Notes: generated by a model from the letters alone, not told the origin. Counted from the first letter of the stretch, positions 1 to 8,160 are shown. The stretch: 64,000 nt of DNA from Bog-473 sp963701955 (GCA_963701955.1 OY969694.1:1-64000), one strand, 5' to 3'. Program-made: numbers and translations.

Positions 1-1078
1 GGAACGGTCGACTCGCCGTGAGGGCTCTCATGCCGACTGTTGTTGGAACGTTGTGACGATTCAGTCCCGTCGGCCCTATTTCGCCATGGACCGCAATGTC
101 AGCATCCTGACCGAGGGGCGGTCACGGCCCACAAGGCGGGAGCTGTCGTTGCCGCCCCTCGCCATGGATCAAGCCGCCACAGCGGCTCTCGGCCCTCCGT
201 GGTACCGACCCAGGAGTCGTCCAGTTCTCTCCGTCCCCGACGGGCTGCGCTAATCAGTCTCAGGACTGCTGGGATTCCCGAGCAATGGTGTCTTCCGGCT
301 TCGGAGAGTTCACCAGCATGTGACGCCTGGCTGGGCCCAGCTCGATTACGACCATTCGACGATGGCAGGCCGCTGCTCACGATTTGCAGAGCCAGGCCCG
401 AGTCGATGAGCGCCTGATTACGGCGACTACGCAGCACTTCATGGACGAGTGCCACCTCCTTGAGGGTCGCTCGGCGAACCACTCAGCCTGGGGCTGGAGC
501 GAGATCTCAGCTGGCGACGAACGGGTGTGCTCGCTTGTCGGCACGTCCTCGATGTCGAGGGCAACGACGTGAATGCCCTCTGAATCATCCTCTTCGGCCT
601 CAGGTATGGCGGCCCGGTGGGCCAGTCGGCCGCCCGAAAAGGTCTTTGTCCCCTGGGAATTGTGCCTCCCTGGTTGCAAAGTTGCCCTCGAGTTGTTGCG
701 AGGAGGTCTGCGGTAACTGAGAACACCGAGAGGCGTGATGAGTCCCTTCAGGACGCCACGTCAAGTCCCTCCGATGATCCACCAACTTTCCCCTCGACGA
801 TCGCTGCGGTGACGCGGCGACGCCAACAAGTAAGGAGGCAAAGAACGAAGTGATTCATGCACGAGTGACTCTCCTTGGGGCGAGGGGTGCAAGGAGGTGC
901 GCCTGTACTTCCTGACCGCAGTCACCACCGGGCCGGTGTCGGACGGTCCTCCCAGCAGCAAGGGGCAACGTGATGATCCAGAAGCCGAGTTTGGTCGCCG
1001 GGCTTCTGGGGAGCGAATGGCGAAACCGGTGCTCTCAGACGGCAACACCAAGAAACCAACTATGAGAAGGAGCACCAA
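1..1078. other. Long stretch without a convincing gene
   Basis: No frame here shows recognisable domains; the open frames on both strands are arginine- and serine-rich and overlap each other, as expected from chance frames in GC-rich DNA. Two AAGGAGG-like sites (near 832 and 890) are followed only by a frame that closes after about 21 codons or by one whose GTG abuts the site. The last part is the leader of the exported-protein group, including the hairpin described separately. Whether this is a long regulatory region or decayed coding sequence cannot be decided by eye. Confidence 0.5.
978..1009 (+). promoter_or_regulatory. 5'-leader hairpin before first exported-protein gene
   Basis: CCAGAAGCC at 978-986 pairs perfectly with GGCTTCTGG at 1001-1009 across a 14-nt loop, about 70 nt before the start codon at 1079. 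There is no U-tract after it, so it does not look like an intrinsic terminator. It could be part of a structured leader; it does not match the c-di-GMP or other riboswitch consensus sequences I can recall. Confidence 0.35.
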
Positions 1079-2254
1079 GTGCAAATGAAAATGACGAAGG
1101 GGAGGAAGCGGGCGCTCATAAGCGCTGTCGCCGCCGTCGTCCTCGGTGCAGGCGCAGCGTTTGCGTTCTTCACTACGACCGGAGACGGTACGGGTACGGC
1201 GCAGACAGGTACGGCTGCTCACCTGACCATCACCCAGATCGGTGCGGGTTACGACAGCCTGGCCTCTCCGGCGGCGGGCGACCAGGCCGCACTGAATGCT
1301 GCGTACACGCAGGACCAGTGCTTCCAGTGCGCTCAGATCACGGACTTTGGTAACGCCATCACGCTTGCCAACCCGGGGTATCAGCGGCTGGTTAGTGCGA
1401 CCGTGGCGTTCCGTAACTGGGGCGCGGCGATTGGAGCGCTGCCGATCACGCTGACGGTAGGCGGGAAGACCGATACTGAGACCGTCTTCGTTCCGGCTGT
1501 CCAGGGCAACGGGAGGCCGACGACGTTCAACGTCACGTTCAACTTCTCCTTGCACCCGTACATCCCACAGCAGGTCGTCTACGACATCTCGTTCAACAAC
1601 GTGACTGCTCCCAGCCTGAACGTGGCGCTGTCGAACTCGGCGAATGAACTCACGGTGGGAACTGACACCAATCCGGGAACCGTATTGCTTTCGACCACCG
1701 ATGCGGGCATCGGAAACACCTTCCCAGCGTGCAGCACCCCGGTGGCAACTGGATCTTTCATTTCGGTGTCGACCAACTGTGGCCTCAGCAACATCAATGA
1801 GCCCGGTGCCTATGGCAACACTGGACTGGCTCCAACCCTGTCTCCTGGTGGTCCGACGACCAATGCTGACATCCCAGCCGTGGAGATCAATGTGCTGGGT
1901 GGAGTTGCAGCGCCGCTGTACCCCGGCGGCCCCGCACAGCCGGTTGACTTTGCCATCACCAACCCCAGCGGGGGGCCCCAGCACGTGGGAACGGTGACCA
2001 TCACCCTTGGTAACCCCACCCTCACGAACATTGGACTGTGCAACACGCCGGCGAGCGCCGGCTACTGGTACCGGCTCCAAGGTGGCACCCTCGGGGCTAA
2101 TGCACAGAGCGCAAGCGCTGTCGTGAACGCCAACATCCCGCCTGGGACCACGTACTACAGCCCTTCGGGCTTCTCGACGTACATGTGGGAATCAGGTACA
2201 GACCAGAGCGTCTGCGAGAACGCTGCAGTCAACCTGGTCTTCAGTTCCAACTAG
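1079..2254 (+). CDS. Exported protein with SipW-type signal, TasA-like
   Basis: 391 aa. The N-terminus is basic (KGRKRA) followed by a hydrophobic stretch at about residues 11-30 and the motif AFAFFTTTGDGTGTA, which resembles SipW-dependent signal peptides of TasA/camelysin-type matrix proteins. The rest is rich in Thr, Asn, Gly and Pro, with paired cysteines (near QCFQC and later ACS/NCG), and has a late segment (YPGGPAQPVDFAITNPSGG) typical of beta-rich surface domains. GTG at 1079 is chosen because AAGGAG at 1067-1072 lies 6 nt upstream; ATG at 1085 is the alternative. It is the first of four same-strand exported proteins. No signal peptidase gene of the SipW type is visible in this window. 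Function is probably extracellular matrix or surface layer, by inference from the signal type only. Confidence 0.75.
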   Translation: MQMKMTKGRKRALISAVAAVVLGAGAAFAFFTTTGDGTGTAQTGTAAHLTITQIGAGYDSLASPAAGDQAALNAAYTQDQCFQCAQITDFGNAITLANPGYQRLVSATVAFRNWGAAIGALPITLTVGGKTDTETVFVPAVQGNGRPTTFNVTFNFSLHPYIPQQVVYDISFNNVTAPSLNVALSNSANELTVGTDTNPGTVLLSTTDAGIGNTFPACSTPVATGSFISVSTNCGLSNINEPGAYGNTGLAPTLSPGGPTTNADIPAVEINVLGGVAAPLYPGGPAQPVDFAITNPSGGPQHVGTVTITLGNPTLTNIGLCNTPASAGYWYRLQGGTLGANAQSASAVVNANIPPGTTYYSPSGFSTYMWESGTDQSVCENAAVNLVFSSN

Positions 2255-2422
2255 CAAGACGAGTCGGGTGGAGTGATGGGCTCAGGCCCGCCTCTCCGCT
2301 CGCTCCGGTCGGAAGGTCGGGTCACGGGGGATCTCCTCCGTGGCCCGGCTGACCGGCTAGGACAAGACAAGAGCGATAGCGAAGCGAACATGATCAACCA
2401 GCGGTCGGTGAAGCCAACGAAG

Positions 2423-2465
2423 ACAACCCAGGGGCCACGTGCTCCTGGGTTGTTCGGTGTTTTCA
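2423..2465 (+). terminator. Perfect 10-bp hairpin, probable terminator or attenuator
   Basis: ACAACCCAGG at 2423-2432 pairs without mismatch with CCTGGGTTGT at 2444-2453 (11-nt loop), followed by TCGGTGTTTT. It sits between the first and second exported-protein genes. The modest T-run and position suggest a partial terminator or attenuator that could lower expression of the downstream three genes relative to the first. Confidence 0.6.
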
Positions 2466-2499
2466 CCAACACCCAGATCTGGTCTAGGGAGTCGATGAA

Positions 2500-4236
2500 G
2501 TGACGTGGCTTGCACGAGCGAAGACGATCGGAGCGACCTGCCTGCTCGCTCTGGTCGTCGGCGCACTCGTGGCCCGGGCGTGCACCTGGGTCCTCGGCTC
2601 CATGGACCACCCGAAGTTCATTCTCACCTCGGCGACTGGGTTCACCATCACCAGCAGCATCTACTCGACCTACGCACCATCTGGCTGCTCAGGGACCACC
2701 CCGGGCCTGCTCTACCCGGGGATGACCCGATGTGCGGTCTTTAGCGTCCACAACAACCTGAATGTGCCGATCACGGTCACGAGCATCTCGATGGCCCTGA
2801 CCGACTTCGGCCTTCCGGCGGTGTGTGTCGGGTCCAATCTGACCATCCGGGCCTTCTCAGGCTCGCTCACCGTCCCCGCGGGAGGCGACGCCAACACTCT
2901 TGGGGTGGCCGGGGTTCCGGTCTCGTTGAATGAGAGCCAGACCAACCAGGACGCCTGCAAGAACCTCACCTACCACTTCCGGTACTGGGGCACCGCTCTC
3001 TATGCAGACAAGACGACGACGGTGCTGACCTCGACGCCGAACCCCTCTACCTCAGGCCAGTCGGTGACCTTCACGGCCACGGTGAGCGCCAACAACGCCA
3101 GTACCGACCCGATCCAGCCCTCCGGCTCGGTGAGTTTCTACAAGTGCCCGACGTCGGCGCAATGCGCCTACAGCTCCTCCAACTTGCTCGGGAGCGGTAC
3201 CATCGGCACTGGCGGCAAGGGCACCTTCGCCACGTCGTCGCTCCCGGTCGGCACCACCTACGTCGAGGCCGTCTACCCCGGCGCGGGGACGAACTTCACC
3301 CTCTCGGTCTCCAACGTGGTCACCCAGGTGGTCAACGCCCTCCTGATCGGGACGAAGACCGCCCTCACCTCCTCGCCCGACCCCTCGGGCCTGGGCAGCC
3401 CGGTGACGCTCACGGCCACGGTCGCCAAGACCTCGCGGACTGGGACACCGACCGGCACGGTCACCTTCCACCTGGGCAGCCCGACCGGCCCCGTGGTGGG
3501 CACCGGGACCCTGAACGCCAGCGGCCAGGCGTCCACGGTCACCAGCTTGCTCCCGGCGGGGACCGACAATCTCCACGCCGTCTACGGCGGCGACACCCAA
3601 TTCTCGGGTTCCACCTCGCCGGTGCGGGTCCAGAGCGTCATCGCCCCGCCGACCGAGTGCACCGGGTCCTACCCCAACTTCTCCTTCGGGAACCCGCACT
3701 TCCCCTTCATCAACGGGACCAACCTCAACGACTTCGTCTATGCCGTAGGCGGGGACTACTGGATCAACGGTTATGGCGGCAACGACTGTATCGTCGCCGG
3801 TGACGGGGACAACTACATCACCATCGGCAACGGGAACGACTACGTGAGCGTCGGCAACGAGTCCAACTGGATCGCCGTCGGCAACGGGAACGACACCGTG
3901 AGCGTGGGCAACGGGCCGCTGAACCACGTCTGGATGGGCAACGGAAACGACACCGTCACCATCGAGACCGGGGCCTACAACACAGTTATCCTCGGCTCGG
4001 GTACCGACACGGTGACGCTGGCCTCGCCGACGCCGCTCACCCCGATTCACGACACCATCTACGGCGGGCCGGGCAACGAGACGATCTACCTCGGCGCTGG
4101 CTCCTACAACGCCTACCACGGGGTGAATGGCAGGACCAACACCTGTCATCTGCCCGCGCCGCCCGCCTCATGGCACGGGGTCGCTGCGGCCTACTACCAC
4201 GACACCATCACCAACTGCACGGTGGTGACCCCATGA
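2500..4236 (+). CDS. Exported Ig-like and nonapeptide-repeat surface protein
   Basis: 578 aa. Residues about 7-30 form an N-terminal membrane/signal segment. A first domain (to about residue 165) contains GLLYPGMTRCAVFSVHNN, similar in style to the first gene's product. Two bacterial Ig-like domains follow (each opening with T-x-L-T-S-(T/S)-P-(N/D)-P-S, about 170-275 and 285-385). From about residue 395 there is a run of GNGND-type repeats (VGNGNDTVSVGN and variants), reminiscent of RTX/hemolysin-type calcium-binding nonapeptides but with the GGxGxD core mostly changed to GNGND. GTG at 2500 has AGGGAG at 2486-2491. The stop overlaps the next start (ATGA), indicating translational coupling. 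Likely a cell-surface adhesin or matrix component; no enzymatic motif seen. Confidence 0.75.
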   Translation: MTWLARAKTIGATCLLALVVGALVARACTWVLGSMDHPKFILTSATGFTITSSIYSTYAPSGCSGTTPGLLYPGMTRCAVFSVHNNLNVPITVTSISMALTDFGLPAVCVGSNLTIRAFSGSLTVPAGGDANTLGVAGVPVSLNESQTNQDACKNLTYHFRYWGTALYADKTTTVLTSTPNPSTSGQSVTFTATVSANNASTDPIQPSGSVSFYKCPTSAQCAYSSSNLLGSGTIGTGGKGTFATSSLPVGTTYVEAVYPGAGTNFTLSVSNVVTQVVNALLIGTKTALTSSPDPSGLGSPVTLTATVAKTSRTGTPTGTVTFHLGSPTGPVVGTGTLNASGQASTVTSLLPAGTDNLHAVYGGDTQFSGSTSPVRVQSVIAPPTECTGSYPNFSFGNPHFPFINGTNLNDFVYAVGGDYWINGYGGNDCIVAGDGDNYITIGNGNDYVSVGNESNWIAVGNGNDTVSVGNGPLNHVWMGNGNDTVTIETGAYNTVILGSGTDTVTLASPTPLTPIHDTIYGGPGNETIYLGAGSYNAYHGVNGRTNTCHLPAPPASWHGVAAAYYHDTITNCTVVTP

Positions 4237-5270
4237 GGCGGCCCAGGCACCAGCGGACGTTGGGCACGACGCCGGTGCACCGCCCGGCCCGGCCACCACG
4301 ACCCTCGGCTGCGGTCTGGGTGGCCCCCGAGGTGGCGGTTACTCCGGTGCCGGCCACCGGAGACCCCGTTGTGACACCGATGCCGCCGACGACCCCTGAC
4401 GCCGCTCTGTCTACCAGGAGCGTGGCGGCCAACCCGCCCCCGGCACCTGAGTCCAGGCGTCGAGGAACGCACGTGCGCAAGGACGACCCGCTGCTCGGAG
4501 CGGCCCGTGGTGCCCACATACGGAGGGACGATCCCCTCGCCGCGGCCAGCTGGGAGGTCCACGTCACCGAGGACGACGCCCTGGCACTCGTGCTGGCCGG
4601 TGCCCACGTCATGGCGGACGACCCCCTGGTCGTCGACGTCGTCTCCGTCCCCACCGAGATCGACGGGGCGCTGGTCTGGGAGCCGGTCGCCGAGGGCCTG
4701 CCGCCGGTCGAGGCCGCCCGGGCCCAGCCGGATGCCTCTTGTGGCGAGCCGGTCGCAGGTGGCGACTCTGTTCGGGCCAGGGCGCGCCGTCGACGCTGGC
4801 GGCTGGTGCCGGTCGTCGGGGCCGTGACGGCCCTGGTGGCGGGCCTCGGCGGTGGGGCGGCCTTCGCTTACTTCACTGCGTCGGGTGCTGGCTCGGGGAA
4901 CGGCCAGGCGACGTCCGGACGCCCGGTGACGATCTCCGTCGATGCGGCGACCGGTGCCGCCGACCTCGTGCCGGGCGGTACTGGCTCCGTCTCCCTCACC
5001 TTGCAGAACACCGACCCCGTCGCTGTCACATTCGACCACGTGGCCACCGCTGCCGCGGTCTCCGACGACGAGTCGGCGTGCCCGAGCAGCAACCTGAGCA
5101 TCGCCCCGAGCTTGCCCTACACCATCTCGCCTGCCATCACCGTGAGCGCCGGTGCCACGAGCGGTACTGAATCCATCGCCAGCTTCGTCAAGCTCGCCGC
5201 CAACGCCCCGAACACGTGCCAGGGCGTCACCTTCAGCGTGACCCTTACCTTGTCGGGAACCTCCTCATGA
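4233..5270 (+). CDS. Membrane-anchored SipW-type protein with long cytoplasmic repeat region
   Basis: 345 aa from the ATG that overlaps the previous stop (ATGA at 4233-4236). Unlike its neighbours, the hydrophobic segment (LVPVVGAVTALVAGLGGGAA, about residues 191-212) is internal and ends in AFAYFTASGAGSGNG, a SipW-like motif. About 190 residues precede it: a Pro/Arg-rich stretch and then four exact 15-residue repeats (see separate entry). The basic run RARARRRRWR just before the hydrophobic segment implies that the long N-terminal part stays in the cytoplasm. The C-terminal 130 residues are a small Thr/Ser/Ala-rich extracellular domain with two cysteine pairs. Overlaps the next gene by ATGA. 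An N-terminal extension from 4170 is possible but would be antiparallel to nothing and overlap the upstream gene; rejected. Confidence 0.7.
   Translation: MRRPRHQRTLGTTPVHRPARPPRPSAAVWVAPEVAVTPVPATGDPVVTPMPPTTPDAALSTRSVAANPPPAPESRRRGTHVRKDDPLLGAARGAHIRRDDPLAAASWEVHVTEDDALALVLAGAHVMADDPLVVDVVSVPTEIDGALVWEPVAEGLPPVEAARAQPDASCGEPVAGGDSVRARARRRRWRLVPVVGAVTALVAGLGGGAAFAYFTASGAGSGNGQATSGRPVTISVDAATGAADLVPGGTGSVSLTLQNTDPVAVTFDHVATAAAVSDDESACPSSNLSIAPSLPYTISPAITVSAGATSGTESIASFVKLAANAPNTCQGVTFSVTLTLSGTSS
4464..4643 (+). repeat. Four 15-residue tandem repeats, consensus G-A-H-V-x-x-D-D-P-L-x5
   Basis: Residues 78-137 of the protein starting at 4233 consist of four back-to-back units: GTHVRKDDPLLGAAR, GAHIRRDDPLAAASW, EVHVTEDDALALVLA, GAHVMADDPLVVDVV. 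The spacing is exactly 15 residues (45 nt) each time. His-3, Asp-7, Asp-8 and Leu-10 are invariant and Pro-9 is kept in three of four. The DNA copies have diverged, so selection acted on the protein repeat. Confidence 0.85.
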
Positions 5271-7177
5271 GCCGGGGACGTCACGCTCATCGAGGGTCTG
5301 TGGCCCGCCAGCGGCGTATGGGACCCCGTCGCCTGGTTCGCCCCGTCGTCGGGGTCGTCGTGGGCCTCGTCCTGGCTTCGGCGGGCGCGGCCTACGCCTC
5401 GTGGACCACTTCGGCGGACGGGCCGGGACGGGCCCAAGCGATCACGCTCAGCACGCCGGGCGCCGGGAGCGCCACGAACCCGAAGACCGGCAGCCTGGAT
5501 CTCAGTTGGGGTGCGGCCCCCGGGCTGCCCGCCGGTGGTGGCTACAAGGTCCTGCGGAGCACGACGAGCGGCGGACCCTACACGGCGATCTCGGAAGGGA
5601 CCTGTGGTCAGAACGCCACCGTGGTCTCCTCGGCCACCTCGTGCACCGACAACGACCCGGCGCTGACGCCGTCCACGACATACAACTACGTGGTCGAGGC
5701 CGTCTACTACGACGTCGCCACGCTCTGGACGAGTGAGCAGAGCGACCAGTTCTCGGGGACGACGTCGCCGGTCACCCCGACCACCATCACCACTACGCAG
5801 ACCATCATCACCCTCGCCACGACGTCGGGCGCGACGGTGGGATCGACCGACTCCGTCAGTGGTTCGGGCTTCCCGGCCACTTCGAGCGTCACGTTGTCGT
5901 GGGACGGAGTAGGCCTGCCCTTCTCGGCGTCGACCGATGCCAACGGAGCGTTCGGTCCGACCTCCTTCACGGTTCCCCAGGCCGTGGCCGGGTCGCACGC
6001 GCTGGGTGCGGCGGCGGGCAACGGCTACGCCGCCGCCACGCTCACGGTCGTGCCACAGATCACCGTCAATGTGGGCAGTGGGGTCGCTGGGACCTACGGC
6101 AGCGTGAGCGGGACTGGATACGCTGGTTCATCGGCCCTCTCGGCGACATTGAGCGCCAACGGTTCGCTCACCCTTCCCTCGGGCGCCTTGACGGATGCGT
6201 TCGGCAGCTTCTACGACGTCGTCTTCGACATTCCCTCGACGGCGTCTGCGGGCTCTCAGACCATCACGGTCAGTGATGCGTCCAGCCACTCGGCCACCAG
6301 TCCTTCGTTCACGGTGGTCTCGGCCGGCGGGTACACCGACAGCTCGGCGGGGCTCGTCGCAACCCAGGCCTCGACCACCATGTCCGGGTTGGTGGTGATG
6401 AGCTACGGCGGCCCGTCCAACTCGTTCTGCGCCAAAGCGTCGGTGCCGGTCTACATCGATGGCATCAAGACGAATGAGACCGTCGACACCGGAGCCAACC
6501 TGAAGTTCAGTGGGGACGGAGCCCAGCCGGACTTTGGCCTCATCGCCGACCTCCCGGTCGGTACACATCAAGTCACTCTCTATGACGCAACTGACAAGTG
6601 CTTCGCCGACACGACGCTGACGCTCAGTAGTCCTCTGACCCTGAGTCCCTCGACGGGTATATCGAGCACGAGCGTGACGGTCACCGGTGCTGGGACGACT
6701 TCCGTGCAAACGATGAGCGGATCCGGGGTCGGTTTCTCCACATTCTTCGATTCTGCGGCTGTCACCACGGGCGGTACCGGCACGGCGAACGGGGCGACGT
6801 CGTCGACCTTCACCGTCCCAGGAGGATGGGGCACGCACTTCGTCTACTTGGAGCAGACCAGCGGAACGGACAACGCCCACTATGTACCGGCAGTCGCGTT
6901 CACCGTGCCTCAACCGACCATGACGGCGACAGCCACGGGGGGGTTCGACTCAGGAAATCTCGTCACCCTGGCTGGGTCGGGGTTTGCCGGGAGCGCGGGA
7001 CTGGGCGCGATCTACGCCGGATCCCTGCTCTCTCTGACTTCGGGCACAACGACCAGCTCAGATGCTTTCAGTGGCGTGACATTCACCCTGCCTGCCGAGA
7101 CCGCTGACACCTACCCGTTGATAGTGACCGACACCAAGGGCGACTGGTTCACCATCGCCATCGACCAGACCGGGTAG
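5267..7177 (+). CDS. Exported protein with FN3-like and TIG-like domains
   Basis: 636 aa from the ATG in the ATGA overlap with the gene before. A basic N-terminus (SRGRHAHRGSVARQRRMG) leads to a hydrophobic stretch (VVGVVVGLVLASAGAAYA, about residues 29-46) ending in ASWTTSADG. Residues about 70-165 resemble an FN3 domain (GYKVLRSTTSGGPYT...YNYVVEAVYYD). The rest is a series of beta-rich segments with the pattern SVSGSGF...VTLSW..., similar to IPT/TIG or Ig-like modules used in surface proteins. No enzymatic motif is visible. As the last gene of the group it probably works with the three upstream products at the cell surface; that is inferred from coupling and shared signal type. Confidence 0.72.
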   Translation: MSRGRHAHRGSVARQRRMGPRRLVRPVVGVVVGLVLASAGAAYASWTTSADGPGRAQAITLSTPGAGSATNPKTGSLDLSWGAAPGLPAGGGYKVLRSTTSGGPYTAISEGTCGQNATVVSSATSCTDNDPALTPSTTYNYVVEAVYYDVATLWTSEQSDQFSGTTSPVTPTTITTTQTIITLATTSGATVGSTDSVSGSGFPATSSVTLSWDGVGLPFSASTDANGAFGPTSFTVPQAVAGSHALGAAAGNGYAAATLTVVPQITVNVGSGVAGTYGSVSGTGYAGSSALSATLSANGSLTLPSGALTDAFGSFYDVVFDIPSTASAGSQTITVSDASSHSATSPSFTVVSAGGYTDSSAGLVATQASTTMSGLVVMSYGGPSNSFCAKASVPVYIDGIKTNETVDTGANLKFSGDGAQPDFGLIADLPVGTHQVTLYDATDKCFADTTLTLSSPLTLSPSTGISSTSVTVTGAGTTSVQTMSGSGVGFSTFFDSAAVTTGGTGTANGATSSTFTVPGGWGTHFVYLEQTSGTDNAHYVPAVAFTVPQPTMTATATGGFDSGNLVTLAGSGFAGSAGLGAIYAGSLLSLTSGTTTSSDAFSGVTFTLPAETADTYPLIVTDTKGDWFTIAIDQTG

Positions 7178-7352
7178 CGATAAGAGGCCCAGGGGCTGGC
7201 TTGCTTGGGCATGTTGCGGTTCGCAGGGACAGCTCGAAGCTGCGCACGAGCACGGCAATGTCCGAGGGACTCGTGACGGCCTCCAGGTGCGTCGTAAACC
7301 GATGGGCGAGGGTCCCGCTGCTCTTGCTTTCCTTCGCATCGGTGGTGCTCAT
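7149..7352 (-). CDS. Small unidentified protein with strong RBS, possibly truncated
   Basis: 67 aa (MSTTDAKESKSSG...). The start is supported by AGGAGG four bases upstream of ATG (minus-strand CTGCAGGAGGCGAGATG, 7350-7366). The first about 45 residues look like a normal soluble protein (HRFTTHLEAVTSPSDIAVLV); the end (RSGRWRW) looks like run-on sequence and overlaps the 3' end of the convergent exported-protein gene by 29 bp. It may be the 5' remnant of a gene cut by events at the neighbouring tRNA. No family recognised. Confidence 0.4.
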   Translation of the reverse strand: MSTTDAKESKSSGTLAHRFTTHLEAVTSPSDIAVLVRSFELSLRTATCPSKPAPGPLIATRSGRWRW

Positions 7353-7498
7353 CTCGCCTCCTGCAGCGTTATCTGGCCGGTCACTCCAGATGTAGCTCCC
7401 GGCCCGCCCAGACCAAGGCAACCATCTGCACTCGCAGCGTTGCGCCCAGCCAATGGCGGGCGAGTATGACAAAAAGACCAGGTAGAGTTGTATGTTCC

Positions 7499-7572
7499 GG
7501 GCGTTTAGCTCAGTTGGTTAGAGCAGCTGGCTTACAACCAGCAGGTCGGGGGTTCGAGTCCCTCAGCGCCCA
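7499..7572 (+). tRNA. tRNA-Val (anticodon TAC)
   Basis: Acceptor stem GGGCGTT/AGCGCCC (7499-7505 with 7565-7571), discriminator A7572, D-arm AGCTCAGTTGGTTAGAGC, anticodon stem GCTGG/CCAGC with loop CTTACAA (anticodon TAC, reads GUA), and TPsiC arm with GGTTCGAGTCC. No CCA is encoded. The 3' tail is duplicated downstream (separate entry), marking the gene as an integration target. Confidence 0.97.
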
Positions 7573-7651
7573 CCTCAGCGCCCACACTGTGATGTCTCGC
7601 GACATCTGTCTTCGATGTCTCGCGACACCTCAGCGCCCACACCTCAGCGCC
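7561..7651 (+). repeat. Tandem copies of the tRNA-Val 3' tail (att-like scars)
   Basis: CCTCAGCGCCCAC of the tRNA end (7561-7573) recurs as CCTCAGCGCCCACAC at 7573-7587 and again at 7628-7642, then CCTCAGCGCC at 7642-7651. Such repeats of a tRNA 3' end are what successive site-specific integrations and excisions, or duplication by a transposing element, leave behind. No integrase gene is present nearby. Confidence 0.75.
7591..7627 (+). mobile_element. Small element remnant: two direct GATGTCTCGCGACA copies
   Basis: GATGTCTCGCGACA occurs at 7591-7604 and 7614-7627. Each copy contains TGTC-TCGC-GACA, an imperfect inverted repeat. The pair is flanked by the 15-bp tRNA-tail copies at 7573-7587 and 7628-7642. 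This looks like the terminal region of an insertion sequence or a binding/recombination site left after loss of the mobile unit. Similar TGTC...GACA ends occur in some actinobacterial IS elements, but the assignment is a guess. Confidence 0.4.
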
Positions 7652-7768
7652 GAGAAGGCAAGGGAGCGGCGTCACGGCGGCCACGAAACCCCGCGGGGCG
7701 GGGCGGCACGGGCGGCGGCGTCACCGGGAACGGAGGGGGCACCGCGGCGCGGGGCGGGGGCCCAAAGG

Positions 7769-8083
7769 TCAGAAGGCGAATATGCCGCCATCGGAGGCCA
7801 CCTCGTAATATCCACCGCCTTCAGGAGTTGGAGCCATGCCGACAATCGGCTTGTTCAGGGGTTTGCCACCCATCGAGCCGTAGAAGTTGGCGCCGGGGCC
7901 GAAGGCGAAGATGCCGCCGTCAGAGGCCGCCTCGTAGTACCCGCCTTGAGGAGTGACCGCGATGCCGACAATCGGCTCATTGAGAGATTCTCCTCCCATC
8001 GAACCGTAGAACAATCGCTCCCTCTGCGGCTCGATTCGGCACTCCGAAAAGCAGTCTTGCAACCGCTGACACGGCGCCAGCAC
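7769..8083 (-). pseudogene. Fragment of secreted 'YGSMGG/ASDGGIFAFG' repeat protein
   Basis: About 104 codons. The distal part encodes two repeats of the type FYGSMGGKPLNKPIVGMAPTPEGGGYYEVASDGGIFAF (written here only as type), the same module as in the two exported proteins at 59387 and 60455. There is no signal peptide, and the first 25 residues (MLAPCQRLQDCFSECRIEP) do not fit the family, so only the 3' end of a gene remains. The breakpoint is near 8010. It lies directly beside the scarred tRNA tail, consistent with truncation during insertion or rearrangement. Confidence 0.75.
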
Positions 8084-8160
8084 GACCTGCCCGCGCGTAG
8101 CCGTCGCTACGGAGAGCAGGTTTCCTCTTTCATTCCCGGATTAGGAGTCAAGGTCCCGCG

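Noticed and set aside
960..1078. c-di-GMP (GEMM) or other known riboswitch
   Set aside because: Hairpin present but the conserved core sequences of known classes are not found.
761..2080. 439-codon minus-strand open frame
   Set aside because: It is antiparallel to the exported-protein gene at 1079, extremely Arg-rich, and has no recognisable domain; a typical GC-rich shadow.
3052..4149. 365-codon minus-strand frame opposite the Ig-like surface protein
   Set aside because: Val/Gly/Arg low-complexity mirror of repetitive plus-strand coding; no start signal.
7561..7651. CRISPR array
   Set aside because: Repeats are short, unequal in spacing, identical to the tRNA end, and without regular spacers or cas genes.
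7200..8160. Integrase or transposase gene next to the tRNA scar
   Set aside because: Looked for on both strands; no tyrosine or serine recombinase or DDE motif is visible.
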